Source: JBMNOU01 sp050943215
Lineage (GTDB): Bacteria; Bacillota; Clostridia; Christensenellales; SZUA-584
Reading direction: 5' to 3'
Length of the DNA stretch: 64,000 nucleotides
NCBI GenBank assembly: GCA_050943215.1
Contig: JBMNOU010000001.1
Span: forward strand, 15,297-79,296
Positions 17,864-25,382 of the stretch are shown here, in pieces. Positions within the stretch are counted from its first letter, which is position 1. Every line of letters starts with the position of its first letter. Below the pieces are notes generated by a model. It was not told where the DNA came from. It was given only the letters and a program-made list of their open reading frames with translations, and did not search any database. The position numbers and the translations under genes are program-made.

Positions 17864-18072
17864 ACCACCTCCTCATAATGTGTTTTGGTATAAAAATAAA
17901 AACGCACGAAAGATTACATGGTTTGGTTTTAGCAGTAATGAAAGGCAATGAAATAAATTCAAAAACTGGACGTACTTTTGCATCATCGCAAACAAACATC
18001 CCCGGCTTTGCCCCAAGCTACCCCAAAAACAATACGTTTTGGCTGATTGTTCGTCGCTGCTAAACCATAATT

Positions 18073-18100
18073 ATTATAACACGTCAGCAAAATAAATCAA
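18073..18100 (-). promoter_or_regulatory. Promoter for the leader frame and corA
   Basis: Reverse-strand TTGATT (18095-18100), 16-nt spacer and TATAAT (18073-18078). This gives a leader of about 200 nt before the small upstream frame, long enough for regulation. I looked for an M-box fold there and did not find its conserved core. Confidence 0.65.
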
Positions 18101-18140
18101 CAATTCGCCACCTAATCAAAAAAAACGTTGAAGTGTATAT

Positions 18141-18169
18141 TTGACATCGCTTTTGGCAAGATTTATAAT
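18141..18169 (+). promoter_or_regulatory. Consensus sigma-A promoter for the structured RNA
   Basis: TTGACA (18141-18146) and TATAAT (18164-18169) are both perfect and separated by exactly 17 nt. Transcription should begin at about 18175, at the base of the structured RNA. Such a full-consensus promoter suits a highly abundant RNA. Confidence 0.85.
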
Positions 18170-18173
18170 CAAT

Positions 18174-18390
18174 AAGGTGGCGGGTCTGTGGTTGAAAGTC
18201 GATGCCAGCCGCGGGCAAAACGACCCACGTAACCCGATTGATGATCGGCGAGCATGGCGCGGTTTAGATGTTAGCCCGGCCGGATTTTATTTGTTCCGAG
18301 AGGCATAGTAGTGGGGAGGGAGATCCCTTAAGAGCGAAATGTCCAGCCGGCGGATGTGGGGCAAAAGACCAGGTCAGCCGCCGCCTTATT
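18174..18390 (+). ncRNA. Structured noncoding RNA, most likely raiA RNA
   Basis: A GC-rich island of about 215 nt in an AT-rich gap has no reading frame. Its ends pair: 18171-18183 with 18378-18390 gives a 13-bp closing stem with one G-U pair. Internal blocks GATGCCAGC, AAAACGACCCACGTAACCCG, GATGTTAGCC, CCGAGAGGCATAGTAGTGGG and GTCCAGCCGGCGG match my memory of the raiA RNA consensus of Bacillota and Actinomycetota. The name is by recall and was not checked by covariance search. The closing stem followed by TTATTATTTT may also end transcription. Its role in the cell is not settled. Confidence 0.75.
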
Positions 18391-18497
18391 ATTTTAAATA
18401 TATGTTAAAATATTTTTATTTTTAATGCGTTATCAAGATATCTTAATTTTTTGTCCTTTATTGCAAAGATTTCGGCGTATTTTGTTATATTTTTTTG

Positions 18498-18526
18498 TTG
18501 CATTAAAAAATAATATTGTATATTAT
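18498..18526 (+). promoter_or_regulatory. Promoter for the YghO-like gene
   Basis: TTGCAT (18498-18503), 17-nt spacer and TATTAT (18521-18526), about 45 nt before the next ATG, whose ribosome site is AAAGGAGGG. This suggests that the protein gene is expressed separately from the structured RNA. Confidence 0.55.
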
Positions 18527-18570
18527 TGATGTTAAAATAGTCGGTCCCTAGTTAAAGGAGGGAAAATCAG

Positions 18571-19704
18571 ATGTATGAAGTAAAAGTTCTTGATAAAAAA
18601 TCGAGACATATTAAAAAATTTATTAAGCTTGAATTTAAGATGTACAAAGATGATGAGAACTGGGTTGCTCCCCTTAAATCAGATACAAAAAAGTTACTTA
18701 AGGGGAAAGAGAATCCTCTTTTTGAAAACGGAGACCAGGCTTTTTTTATGGTTTATAAAGGCAAAAGGCCGGTTGGACGTATTCTTGTTGGAATAGACGA
18801 AGAGCTTAACCGTGTGCGCGGATTTAAACAGGGTTTTTTTTCTATGTTTGAATGCATTGACGATGCCGAGGCCTGCAAAGTACTACTCGACGCTTCATGC
18901 AACTGGCTTTCGGAAAAAGGAATGGACAGGATCATCGGTCCGCTTTCGCCTTCGAATGGTGATGACAGGAAAGGTTTTGTCGTTATGGGAGAAGGGCCTC
19001 CTGTGCTTTTGAACGCCCATACTAAAAAATATTATCCGAAGCTCATTGAAAAATATGGTTTTACCAAAAACGATGATCATTACGCGTATCTCTTTATACC
19101 GAAAGAAATTGACATAGAGCGCCATAGGAAAGCCGTTGAATTCGCAAAAAGGAAAGGCGGTTTTAGGGTCGATAAGATTAACATAAAAGACATGATGGGC
19201 GAAGCAAAAGCGATAAAGCAAGTTCTTGACAATAGCATACCTGAGGAATGGGATTATCTTGTCGCACCGTCTCTTGATGCAGTCATCAAAGAATTCAAAA
19301 GTCTCGCACAGTTTTATGACGGCAACTTTTGTTATATTGCAAGAAAAGGTGATATTCCGATCGGTTTTATGATCGCACTTCCGGATTACAACCAGGTATT
19401 AAAACGCATGAATGGAAAGATACTGCCAATTGGATGGGCGAAATTCCTTTATTACAGACGCAAGATTACAGGCGCGCGCGCATTAGTACAGATGGTTGAC
19501 CGGAATTACCACAACCTGGGAGTCAATTATGCGATGTATTTTGAAGCATATCAGGATTGGCTGAAAACAAACGGAAGGCTTCAATATGTTGAGGCCTCAT
19601 GCATCGATGAAGTGAACACATCATCGAGAATAAGTGTTGAAAGGGTGGGCGGAAAACACTACCGGACATATAGGACCTATCGCTATGATCTGAATAATAA
19701 ATAA
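18571..19704 (+). CDS. GNAT-fold protein related to YghO
   Basis: A 377-residue protein with an N-terminal region rich in Lys and a GNAT-like fold. The block GPLSPSNGDDRKGFVVMGEG resembles the conserved loop of the YghO/N-acyltransferase-like family found in many bacteria. The acceptor is unknown. AAAGGAGGG lies 10 nt before the ATG, making the start secure. It ends 4 nt before the stop of the convergent rsmG gene. I can support the fold but not a reaction. Confidence 0.6.
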   Translation: MYEVKVLDKKSRHIKKFIKLEFKMYKDDENWVAPLKSDTKKLLKGKENPLFENGDQAFFMVYKGKRPVGRILVGIDEELNRVRGFKQGFFSMFECIDDAEACKVLLDASCNWLSEKGMDRIIGPLSPSNGDDRKGFVVMGEGPPVLLNAHTKKYYPKLIEKYGFTKNDDHYAYLFIPKEIDIERHRKAVEFAKRKGGFRVDKINIKDMMGEAKAIKQVLDNSIPEEWDYLVAPSLDAVIKEFKSLAQFYDGNFCYIARKGDIPIGFMIALPDYNQVLKRMNGKILPIGWAKFLYYRRKITGARALVQMVDRNYHNLGVNYAMYFEAYQDWLKTNGRLQYVEASCIDEVNTSSRISVERVGGKHYRTYRTYRYDLNNK

Positions 19705-19708
19705 AGGG

Positions 19709-20404
19709 TTAAAGCGGGGCCGATTTGATTTTTGCATACCTGCGCGGATATTTTTCCGGCGTGGGTTTTTGTTTTTCTATCAATATGATGGCACCCGGGC
19801 CGATTCTATGAAAGCTACGTACCTTGCAGAAGAGTGCATTAAGCGCTGTATTAGCTGCATCCAGTTCTTGCATGAAGCTTTCTCCTTTCCACGCGGCAAA
19901 AACCCCGCCACAGCGCAGATACGGTATGCAAAGCTCTAACAATATGGAGAGCGGCGCAACCGCGCGAGAGACGGCGGCATCAAACGTTTCGCGGAGAATC
20001 GTCCGGGCGGCCTCTTCTGCACGCGCGATAAGCACAGTTACGTCAATATGCATGCGTTCGGCGGCATGCCTTACAAAGTCTGTTTTTTTATGGGCAGAAT
20101 CGAGCAGCGTTATGTTAATATCAGGCCGCAATAATTTAAGCGGTATGCCCGGAAAACCGGCGCCGGTGCCGATGTCGATAACGCGGCATCCAGTTGGCAG
20201 ATCCAAAAAACCCAATAGATAGGCCGCATTTGCAAAATGCATATCGGCTGCCTGTTCTTCGTCTGTAATGCGCGTCAGATTTATATGTTTATTTGCATCG
20301 ATCATTAGTCGATAGTATTTTTCGCATTGTTCAATTTGCCCCCTATCGTAACAGATGCCGGCTTCTATTAGGCATCGCTTAAGCGTTTCGTTAAACAGAC
20401 CCAT
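19709..20404 (-). CDS. rsmG: 16S rRNA (guanine-527-N7) methyltransferase
   Basis: A 231-residue Rossmann methyltransferase. The SAM motif VIDIGTGAGFPGIPLKLLRP followed by LLDSAHKKTDFV is diagnostic of RsmG (GidB), as are INLTRIT upstream and SRAVAPL. It methylates G527 of 16S rRNA; loss gives low-level streptomycin resistance in other species. RsmG is often next to parA/parB or mnmG; here it overlaps ispE by 14 nt as the third gene of a leftward unit. Confidence 0.95.
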   Translation of the reverse strand: MGLFNETLKRCLIEAGICYDRGQIEQCEKYYRLMIDANKHINLTRITDEEQAADMHFANAAYLLGFLDLPTGCRVIDIGTGAGFPGIPLKLLRPDINITLLDSAHKKTDFVRHAAERMHIDVTVLIARAEEAARTILRETFDAAVSRAVAPLSILLELCIPYLRCGGVFAAWKGESFMQELDAANTALNALFCKVRSFHRIGPGAIILIEKQKPTPEKYPRRYAKIKSAPL

Positions 20405-21260
20405 TAGTTTCCCCCATTATTTCGATTCCGTTATCTTTGGGGCAATAAGCCCCGCATAGCTCAAAATCGCCTTTTATACACTGTGCTGCAAGGCGCGCTT
20501 CTTCTTCCGTATCAAAAACAGCAAACATACTGCTTCCTGAGCCGGACATCAGCGCATTTTTTGCACCCGCGGACATCAGCGCCTGTGCTGCCTTTAGAAT
20601 ATCAGGGGCGATACTAAGCGCGGCCAGTCCTAGTGCATTGGCGGCATACCGGCAATAAAGATCGATATCGCCCTTCTGCACCGCATATTCAACAGTATCC
20701 ATACTGATATAACTGGATTGCCGGTATCTGCCGAAAGCTTCTGCGGTGGATACGCCCTGATAGGGCTTAATCACTACATAATACATTTGTTTTTGAAGAG
20801 AGAGGCGCTTGAGCCTTTCGCCGATGCCTTTAGCCCTTGCGGTGCCGCCGAAAAGTGCAAACGGAACATCCGCTCCAATGCCTTTGGCCAGTTCTAATAG
20901 TGTTTCTATGCTAAGGTTTGTGTCGTATAGCTTATCAAGACCGGCAAGAACGGCGGCGGCGTCCGCGCTAGATCCGCCGAGCCCTGCCATACGCGGAATG
21001 CGTTTTTCTATAAAGATGTCTGCACCATGTAAGCCTGTATACTGTGCAAAGGTTTCTGCCGCTGCATAGGCCGTATTGTATTTTTCGTTTACGCTATCAA
21101 TATTCATGCGTACTCGAGTGCCCGGCGCTTTATTAACTGTGACAGTATCAAAGAGCGATATGCTCTGCATTATGGTATCGAGTTCATGATACCCATCTGC
21201 TCTTTTACCTATGATTGCAAGCGATAGGTTAAGCTTCGCGTAAGCCTTTAGCGTGATCAT
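20391..21260 (-). CDS. ispE: 4-(cytidine 5'-diphospho)-2-C-methyl-D-erythritol kinase
   Basis: A 289-residue GHMP kinase. AYAKLNLSLAIIGKRADGYHE is the typical IspE N-terminus, and the ATP loop reads PRMAGLGGSSADAAA. It phosphorylates CDP-ME in the MEP pathway between the two activities of IspDF. The frame is open upstream, but ATG 21260 overlaps the TGA of the QueG-like gene (ATGA), so the start is set by coupling. The ispE-rsmG neighbourhood is not the usual rsmA-ispE pair. Confidence 0.95.
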   Translation of the reverse strand: MITLKAYAKLNLSLAIIGKRADGYHELDTIMQSISLFDTVTVNKAPGTRVRMNIDSVNEKYNTAYAAAETFAQYTGLHGADIFIEKRIPRMAGLGGSSADAAAVLAGLDKLYDTNLSIETLLELAKGIGADVPFALFGGTARAKGIGERLKRLSLQKQMYYVVIKPYQGVSTAEAFGRYRQSSYISMDTVEYAVQKGDIDLYCRYAANALGLAALSIAPDILKAAQALMSAGAKNALMSGSGSSMFAVFDTEEEARLAAQCIKGDFELCGAYCPKDNGIEIMGETNGSV

Positions 21261-22135
21261 GTCTGATCCTTCCCAGTAAGTTTTTTGAATGCCCAGCGTG
21301 CATGTGTACATAAAGGCTCATCGGCGTGCTCAGAGATCTCTTTAATATGGCCTGTCAAATGATTTGCACCTGTGTTTGCCGCCAAAATCACCGCCTGGGA
21401 GAGCAGTCTGGCGGCGCTAACCATATTGGTGCCGGCAAGAGCTTTGATCTCGTTTGTCAGCGTTCCTTTAATAAGGTCATCCAAAAAAAACGTGCTTGGC
21501 TCGCTTTGATCGCGGCTGTTTAAGGGACACGCACTTTGGCATTTTTCGCAGCCGAACAGCTGGTATACATCTTTTCGCAGCGCTTCGGGTATCAGTGTGT
21601 TGATATAATACCGAAGGCAGTTGTGTATATTCCCAACGGCTTTGGATGGGCATTCCCGGCTGCACGCACCGCAATGCAAACATGCGGCATCGCTGTCTGC
21701 ATTATCAACCGGCAGATCTACATCTGTCAATACCGTCTGTATACAGACGAAGGATCCAAGACGATCATGGTAATAAAAACCGTTATCCCCGATAAAGCCG
21801 CCTGCTTTTTTTGCTGCATCTTTTGCCGAAAGAGTTACGGTATGCACCGCCTTCATACCGCAATCCTGCAGATAGCGAACAAACTTTTTTGTTGCGTGAT
21901 AAGAATAATTGGATGCGACGTAGTATGATGACAGCGCGACTTTTCCGTACGGGGCCTGTTTGGCTGGCAGATACCCGGTAAAAAGAACGATGAGGCATCG
22001 GGCATCTTTTAAAACCGATTGAAAAGAGATCATGTCGCCTGCGGTATTTTTTATGTAACCGTCTGCGCTTGCAAAACGAATATCGCTAAAACCAAGATCG
22101 CGAGCGTATTGAGTTATTTCCTCTTGTATTACCAT
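21257..22135 (-). CDS. QueG-like double 4Fe-4S cluster protein (epoxyqueuosine reductase family)
   Basis: A 292-residue protein. The N-terminal half resembles the cobalamin-binding DUF1730 region of QueG. Two ferredoxin motifs follow (CLHCGACSRECP, then CEKCQSACPLN), and a helical HEAT-like tail (residues about 240-290) ends the protein. QueG reduces epoxyqueuosine to queuosine in tRNA. It is shorter than the E. coli enzyme (about 380 residues), so a related clostridial reductase is possible. The start at ATG 22135 gives the conserved N-terminus; the long upstream extension is not coding-like. Confidence 0.72.
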   Translation of the reverse strand: MVIQEEITQYARDLGFSDIRFASADGYIKNTAGDMISFQSVLKDARCLIVLFTGYLPAKQAPYGKVALSSYYVASNYSYHATKKFVRYLQDCGMKAVHTVTLSAKDAAKKAGGFIGDNGFYYHDRLGSFVCIQTVLTDVDLPVDNADSDAACLHCGACSRECPSKAVGNIHNCLRYYINTLIPEALRKDVYQLFGCEKCQSACPLNSRDQSEPSTFFLDDLIKGTLTNEIKALAGTNMVSAARLLSQAVILAANTGANHLTGHIKEISEHADEPLCTHARWAFKKLTGKDQT

Positions 22136-22188
22136 AGAGAAATTATTACATAAACATGTAAAAATAACAACGTGACAGACAAAATTTG

Positions 22189-22217
22189 TTGCATAGCACA
22201 TAGCGCTGATATATAAT
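22189..22217 (+). promoter_or_regulatory. Promoter for the small lipoprotein-like gene
   Basis: TTGCAT (22189-22194), 17-nt spacer and TATAAT (22212-22217). It lies about 45 nt before the ATG at 22262. Confidence 0.65.
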
Positions 22218-22261
22218 TGATCGTAAGTGATGAAAAAACAAAAAGGATATATATATCGGCT

Positions 22262-22663
22262 ATGAAAAAGAATGTGTTGTTGGTGTTGGCATTGTGCATC
22301 GTTATGTTGTTTTGTGCCTGCGAAAAGCCTCAGACGATTTCGATTGCTCTTGGGGAGTTTGAATACGAACAAAAGATTGATTCAAGCTTAGGAGATGCGG
22401 TCGCTTCTGAGGGGAATACGTTTTTGGTCGTCTACTTAACGCCTGTTAAGGGTAATGATGTCACCATGGATGATGCGCATCATTATTTTTACAGCGGAAC
22501 GAGCGCTGTTATAGACAATCAGACTTATGATTTGTATTGTCTTGCTTACGAAAAGGTCGATTCTCAGACTGTCCGTTATGGTCTTGTATTTGAAATTGCG
22601 GACAACGTATATACCGACTCAAACAAACCGCCGGTTGTTAGTCTCGTTTTGCCCGAGGTTTAA
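22262..22663 (+). CDS. Putative secreted lipoprotein of unknown function
   Basis: A 133-residue protein beginning with a signal peptide (MKKNVLLVLALCIVMLFCAC) whose Cys20 could be lipidated, although the -3 position is Phe rather than the usual Leu. The mature part is acidic, with a predicted beta pattern (LLVVYLTPVKG, YGLVFEIADNV). I recognise no family. AAGGA is about 13 nt upstream, which is a long spacing; a TTG at 22217 is less likely because it coincides with the promoter. It overlaps the 3' end of ttcA by 4 nt. Confidence 0.6.
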   Translation: MKKNVLLVLALCIVMLFCACEKPQTISIALGEFEYEQKIDSSLGDAVASEGNTFLVVYLTPVKGNDVTMDDAHHYFYSGTSAVIDNQTYDLYCLAYEKVDSQTVRYGLVFEIADNVYTDSNKPPVVSLVLPEV

Positions 22664-23364
22664 TTCCACAGAGAGTATTGCGCTGTGTTTTTTAGCGCAG
22701 TTAGCATCATATCACGCGCTTTTGGGCTGATTGCACAAATATGTGCAATCAGCTGTTTTGTTTCCTGCCGTTTGGTATTGCCTGAAACGGGGCAGGGGTT
22801 TTCCACGACCGGAAGGTTATGCCTTTTAACGGCGGATATGATCTCTTTTTCGGCCAGATACACAAATGGACGGATCAGCGTGATGTTTTTTCTGTCAAGA
22901 AAAGTAACGGGCTGGAATGTCCTAAGACGCCCTTCATAAAGCATACTCATCAAAAGCGTCTCGAGGCAGTCGTCGCGGTGATGTGCAAAGGCACACTTTC
23001 CAATGCCCTGTCTGATGATCTCCGCAAAAAGCACGCCTTTGCGAATCCTCGAACAGAGTGAACAAGGATTGTTTTGTTCAAAAATAACGGTTTTTGAGAT
23101 TTTAGTGGGGATGCAGATATGCCTTATATCAAGTGATGCACACAAATCGGCAATGCAGCCCGTATCAAAACCATCAAAACCAAGATCGACTGTGACTGAG
23201 CATAAGTCAAAATGGGTACGCGAAAATTTCCGGTACAAATAGAGCGCATAAAGAAGAGCGATTGAGTCTTTGCCTCCCGATACGCCGACAGCAATAGTGT
23301 CGTTTTCTTGTATCATGTTGTAATCTTTATCTGCACGTCTTAAATAACCGAGAACGCGTTTCAT
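22660..23364 (-). CDS. ttcA: TtcA-like tRNA 2-thiocytidine synthetase (PP-loop ATPase)
   Basis: A 234-residue N-type PP-loop protein with SGGKDS at residues 29-34, a CSLC pair and the HHRDDCLETLLM motif, all typical of TtcA/TtuA-type sulfur transferases that carry a 4Fe-4S cluster. TtcA makes 2-thiocytidine at tRNA position 32. The protein is shorter than E. coli TtcA (about 310), as is common in Clostridia, so exact tRNA target is not certain. It has its own start region and converges on the lipoprotein gene. Confidence 0.85.
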   Translation of the reverse strand: MKRVLGYLRRADKDYNMIQENDTIAVGVSGGKDSIALLYALYLYRKFSRTHFDLCSVTVDLGFDGFDTGCIADLCASLDIRHICIPTKISKTVIFEQNNPCSLCSRIRKGVLFAEIIRQGIGKCAFAHHRDDCLETLLMSMLYEGRLRTFQPVTFLDRKNITLIRPFVYLAEKEIISAVKRHNLPVVENPCPVSGNTKRQETKQLIAHICAISPKARDMMLTALKNTAQYSLWN

Positions 23365-23459
23365 GGTCTCTCCTTTTTTTGAATTATATCAACAAAACTA
23401 TTGAAAACACAATGGGTTATAAGATAGAATAACGAGAATGCATTGAAGGTGGTAAACTT

Positions 23460-23915
23460 GTGATTACATTTTGGAGTTATCTAACAGTATTCGGTATGTC
23501 AGCGCTGCCTATTATCGAGCTAAAAGGCTCGATTCCTGTAGGTATGAGCATGGGGATACCCGAACTTCAATGTTTTATTGTTGCCATTTTCGGTTCAATG
23601 ATTCTTTCACCTTTTATCATCGTCTTAACACGGCGTGTGCTCGATAAATTTATGAATAGCAAAATCAGCTGGCTTCAAAGGTTTGGAAAATGGCAGCATA
23701 AAAGACTACTAATAAAGGGCGGGAAGATAGAAAAATATCGTGTCTGGTTTTTATTTATCTTTGTTGCGATTCCGCTTCCTTCAACGGGTGTTTGGACAGG
23801 GTCTATGATCGCCGGGCTTTTTGATATCCGGCTGAGGAACGCGCTGCCTGCAATTTTTCTGGGAAATTGTGTCGCAGGGCTTTGTATTTGGTTAATTTGG
23901 GGCTTTGCAATGTAA
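23460..23915 (+). CDS. COG2426-type small multidrug export membrane protein
   Basis: A 151-residue protein with about four membrane helices. The N-terminal block ALPIIELKGSIPVGMSMGIP and the later FIFVAIPLPSTGVWTGSMIAGLFDIR are characteristic of the COG2426 family, annotated as small multidrug export proteins although the transported substrate is unproven. It starts at GTG 23460 behind GAAGGTGG. A promoter-like TTGAAA (23401-23406), 18-nt spacer and TAGAAT (23425-23430) precedes it. Confidence 0.82.
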   Translation: MITFWSYLTVFGMSALPIIELKGSIPVGMSMGIPELQCFIVAIFGSMILSPFIIVLTRRVLDKFMNSKISWLQRFGKWQHKRLLIKGGKIEKYRVWFLFIFVAIPLPSTGVWTGSMIAGLFDIRLRNALPAIFLGNCVAGLCIWLIWGFAM

Positions 23916-23952
23916 ATGCTTTGTGTTACTATTAAAACAATAAAAAAACCCC

Positions 23953-24070
23953 CCTTATCAAGAGAGGTGGAGGGACGGGCCCGATGAAACCCGGCAACCG
24001 GACGCAAGTCATGGTGCCAATTCCCGAGAGATGAGGTAAAACTTTTCTGCCTCGCTGTCGCGGGGTTTTT
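23953..24070 (+). promoter_or_regulatory. SAM-I (S-box) riboswitch with intrinsic terminator, controlling metK
   Basis: The aptamer runs from the P1 strand CTTATC (23954-23959) to GATGAG (24030-24035). It contains the conserved AGAGAGGTGGAGGGAC, GATGAAACCCGGCAACC and GGTGCCAATTCC segments of S-box RNAs. Downstream, CCTCGC-TGTC-GCGGGG and a T run (24050-24070) form a terminator. Its CCTC can instead pair with the aptamer's GAGG, which explains switching: SAM stabilises P1 and frees the terminator. An upstream TTGCAA-16-TACTAT (23905-23932) could be the promoter. Confidence 0.95.
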
Positions 24071-24093
24071 AAAACCAGTAAAAGGAGAAAGGT

Positions 24094-25224
24094 ATGAAGA
24101 GGTTATTTACATCAGAATCGGTTACGGAAGGACATCCGGATAAGATCTGTGATCAGATTAGCGACAGTGTGCTTGATGCCATTTTGCAGGATGATAAAAC
24201 CGCAAGGGTAGCATGCGAAACGTCTGTCAACACCGGTCTTGTACTCATTATGGGAGAGATTACGACAGGCTGTTATGTCGATATTGCCAAGATTGCACGG
24301 AATACGATCAGGGATATTGGGTTTACGCGTGCGAAATATGGTTTTGACGCGGATACGTGCGGCATTATCTTAAGCATTGATGAACAGTCTCCTGATATTG
24401 CTATGGGTGTAAATCAGGCTGACCAGGGAGCGGGGGATCAGGGTATGATGTTCGGATTTGCCTGCAGAGAGACGGAGGAGCTGATGCCGCTTCCGATTAC
24501 GCTGGCACACCGGTTGACAAAGCGACTTGCAGCGGTGCGCAAAGACGGCACGCTTTCTTACCTTCGTCCAGATGGGAAAGCGCAGGTAACCGTGGAATAT
24601 GACGGCAACACACCGGTCAGGGTAGATACCATTGTAGTTGCGGCGCAGCATTCGGATGACGTTACGCAGCAGCAGATCAGGGAGGATATCATTACGCATG
24701 TCATTTATGAAACCATACCGGCAGGGCTGCTTGATACGGATACAAAATATTTGGTGAACCCGACGGGACGGTTTGTCATTGGCGGACCTGCGGGCGATTC
24801 GGGCCTTACGGGCAGGAAGATTATTGTCGATACATACGGCGGATATGCGCGCCATGGCGGCGGTGCTTTTTCCGGTAAAGATCCGTCGAAAGTGGATAGA
24901 AGCGCCTCATATGCCACCCGCCATATTGCGAAAAATCTGGTTGCTGCGGGCCTTGCCGAAAGATGCGAGATAGAGGTTGCATATGCGATAGGTGTGGCGC
25001 ATCCTGTTTCGATATATGTCGATACGTTCGGTACGGGCATTACGGATGATGATAAACTCGCAAAGAGAATTCGCAGCGTGTTTGACCTGAGGCCAGCGGC
25101 TATCATAGAGCGGCTCGGATTGCGTAGTCCGATTTACAAACAGGTTGCCTCATATGGGCATTTCGGCAGACCGGAGCTTGATTTGCCTTGGGAGAGGCTA
25201 GATATGGTAGATAGGCTTATATAG
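24094..25224 (+). CDS. metK: S-adenosylmethionine synthetase
   Basis: A 376-residue MAT family enzyme making SAM from methionine and ATP. It begins with FTSESVTEGHPDKICDQISD; GAGDQGMMFGFA and the phosphate loop region RHGGGAFSGKDPSKVDRSA follow, and the active-site lysine is in this last motif. Length is slightly below the usual 380-400 residues. AAAGGAGAAAGG precedes the ATG. Expression is under the S-box riboswitch directly upstream, giving feedback by its own product. Confidence 0.97.
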   Translation: MKRLFTSESVTEGHPDKICDQISDSVLDAILQDDKTARVACETSVNTGLVLIMGEITTGCYVDIAKIARNTIRDIGFTRAKYGFDADTCGIILSIDEQSPDIAMGVNQADQGAGDQGMMFGFACRETEELMPLPITLAHRLTKRLAAVRKDGTLSYLRPDGKAQVTVEYDGNTPVRVDTIVVAAQHSDDVTQQQIREDIITHVIYETIPAGLLDTDTKYLVNPTGRFVIGGPAGDSGLTGRKIIVDTYGGYARHGGGAFSGKDPSKVDRSASYATRHIAKNLVAAGLAERCEIEVAYAIGVAHPVSIYVDTFGTGITDDDKLAKRIRSVFDLRPAAIIERLGLRSPIYKQVASYGHFGRPELDLPWERLDMVDRLI

Positions 25225-25234
25225 CAAGAACGAT

Positions 25235-25264
25235 GCAGGCGTACGTTTGTGCGTCTGCTTTTTT
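25235..25264 (+). terminator. Intrinsic terminator after metK
   Basis: GCAGGCGTAC-GTTT-GTGCGTCTGC forms a 10-bp stem with two G-U pairs (25235-25258), followed directly by six T. It lies 11 nt after the metK stop and separates it from recD2. Confidence 0.88.
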
Positions 25265-25382
25265 ATTTGTGAAAATAGATGTCACAAGATGGGTAATAAC
25301 GTTTTGTCTCGGTTTTTTTAACACAATGCACCTACCGTATGATACAATAATAAAAGAATCAACAAATAAACCCGAGGTGTTT

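Noticed and set aside
17864..18072. M-box magnesium riboswitch in the corA leader
   Set aside because: The position is right, but the conserved M-box core (GGTGAGGCTCC-type block) is absent on the reverse strand; only ordinary hairpins and the small reading frame were found.
25233..25382. N-terminal extension of RecD2
   Set aside because: The frame is open, but it runs through the metK intrinsic terminator and has no family similarity; ATG 25383 has a proper ribosome site.
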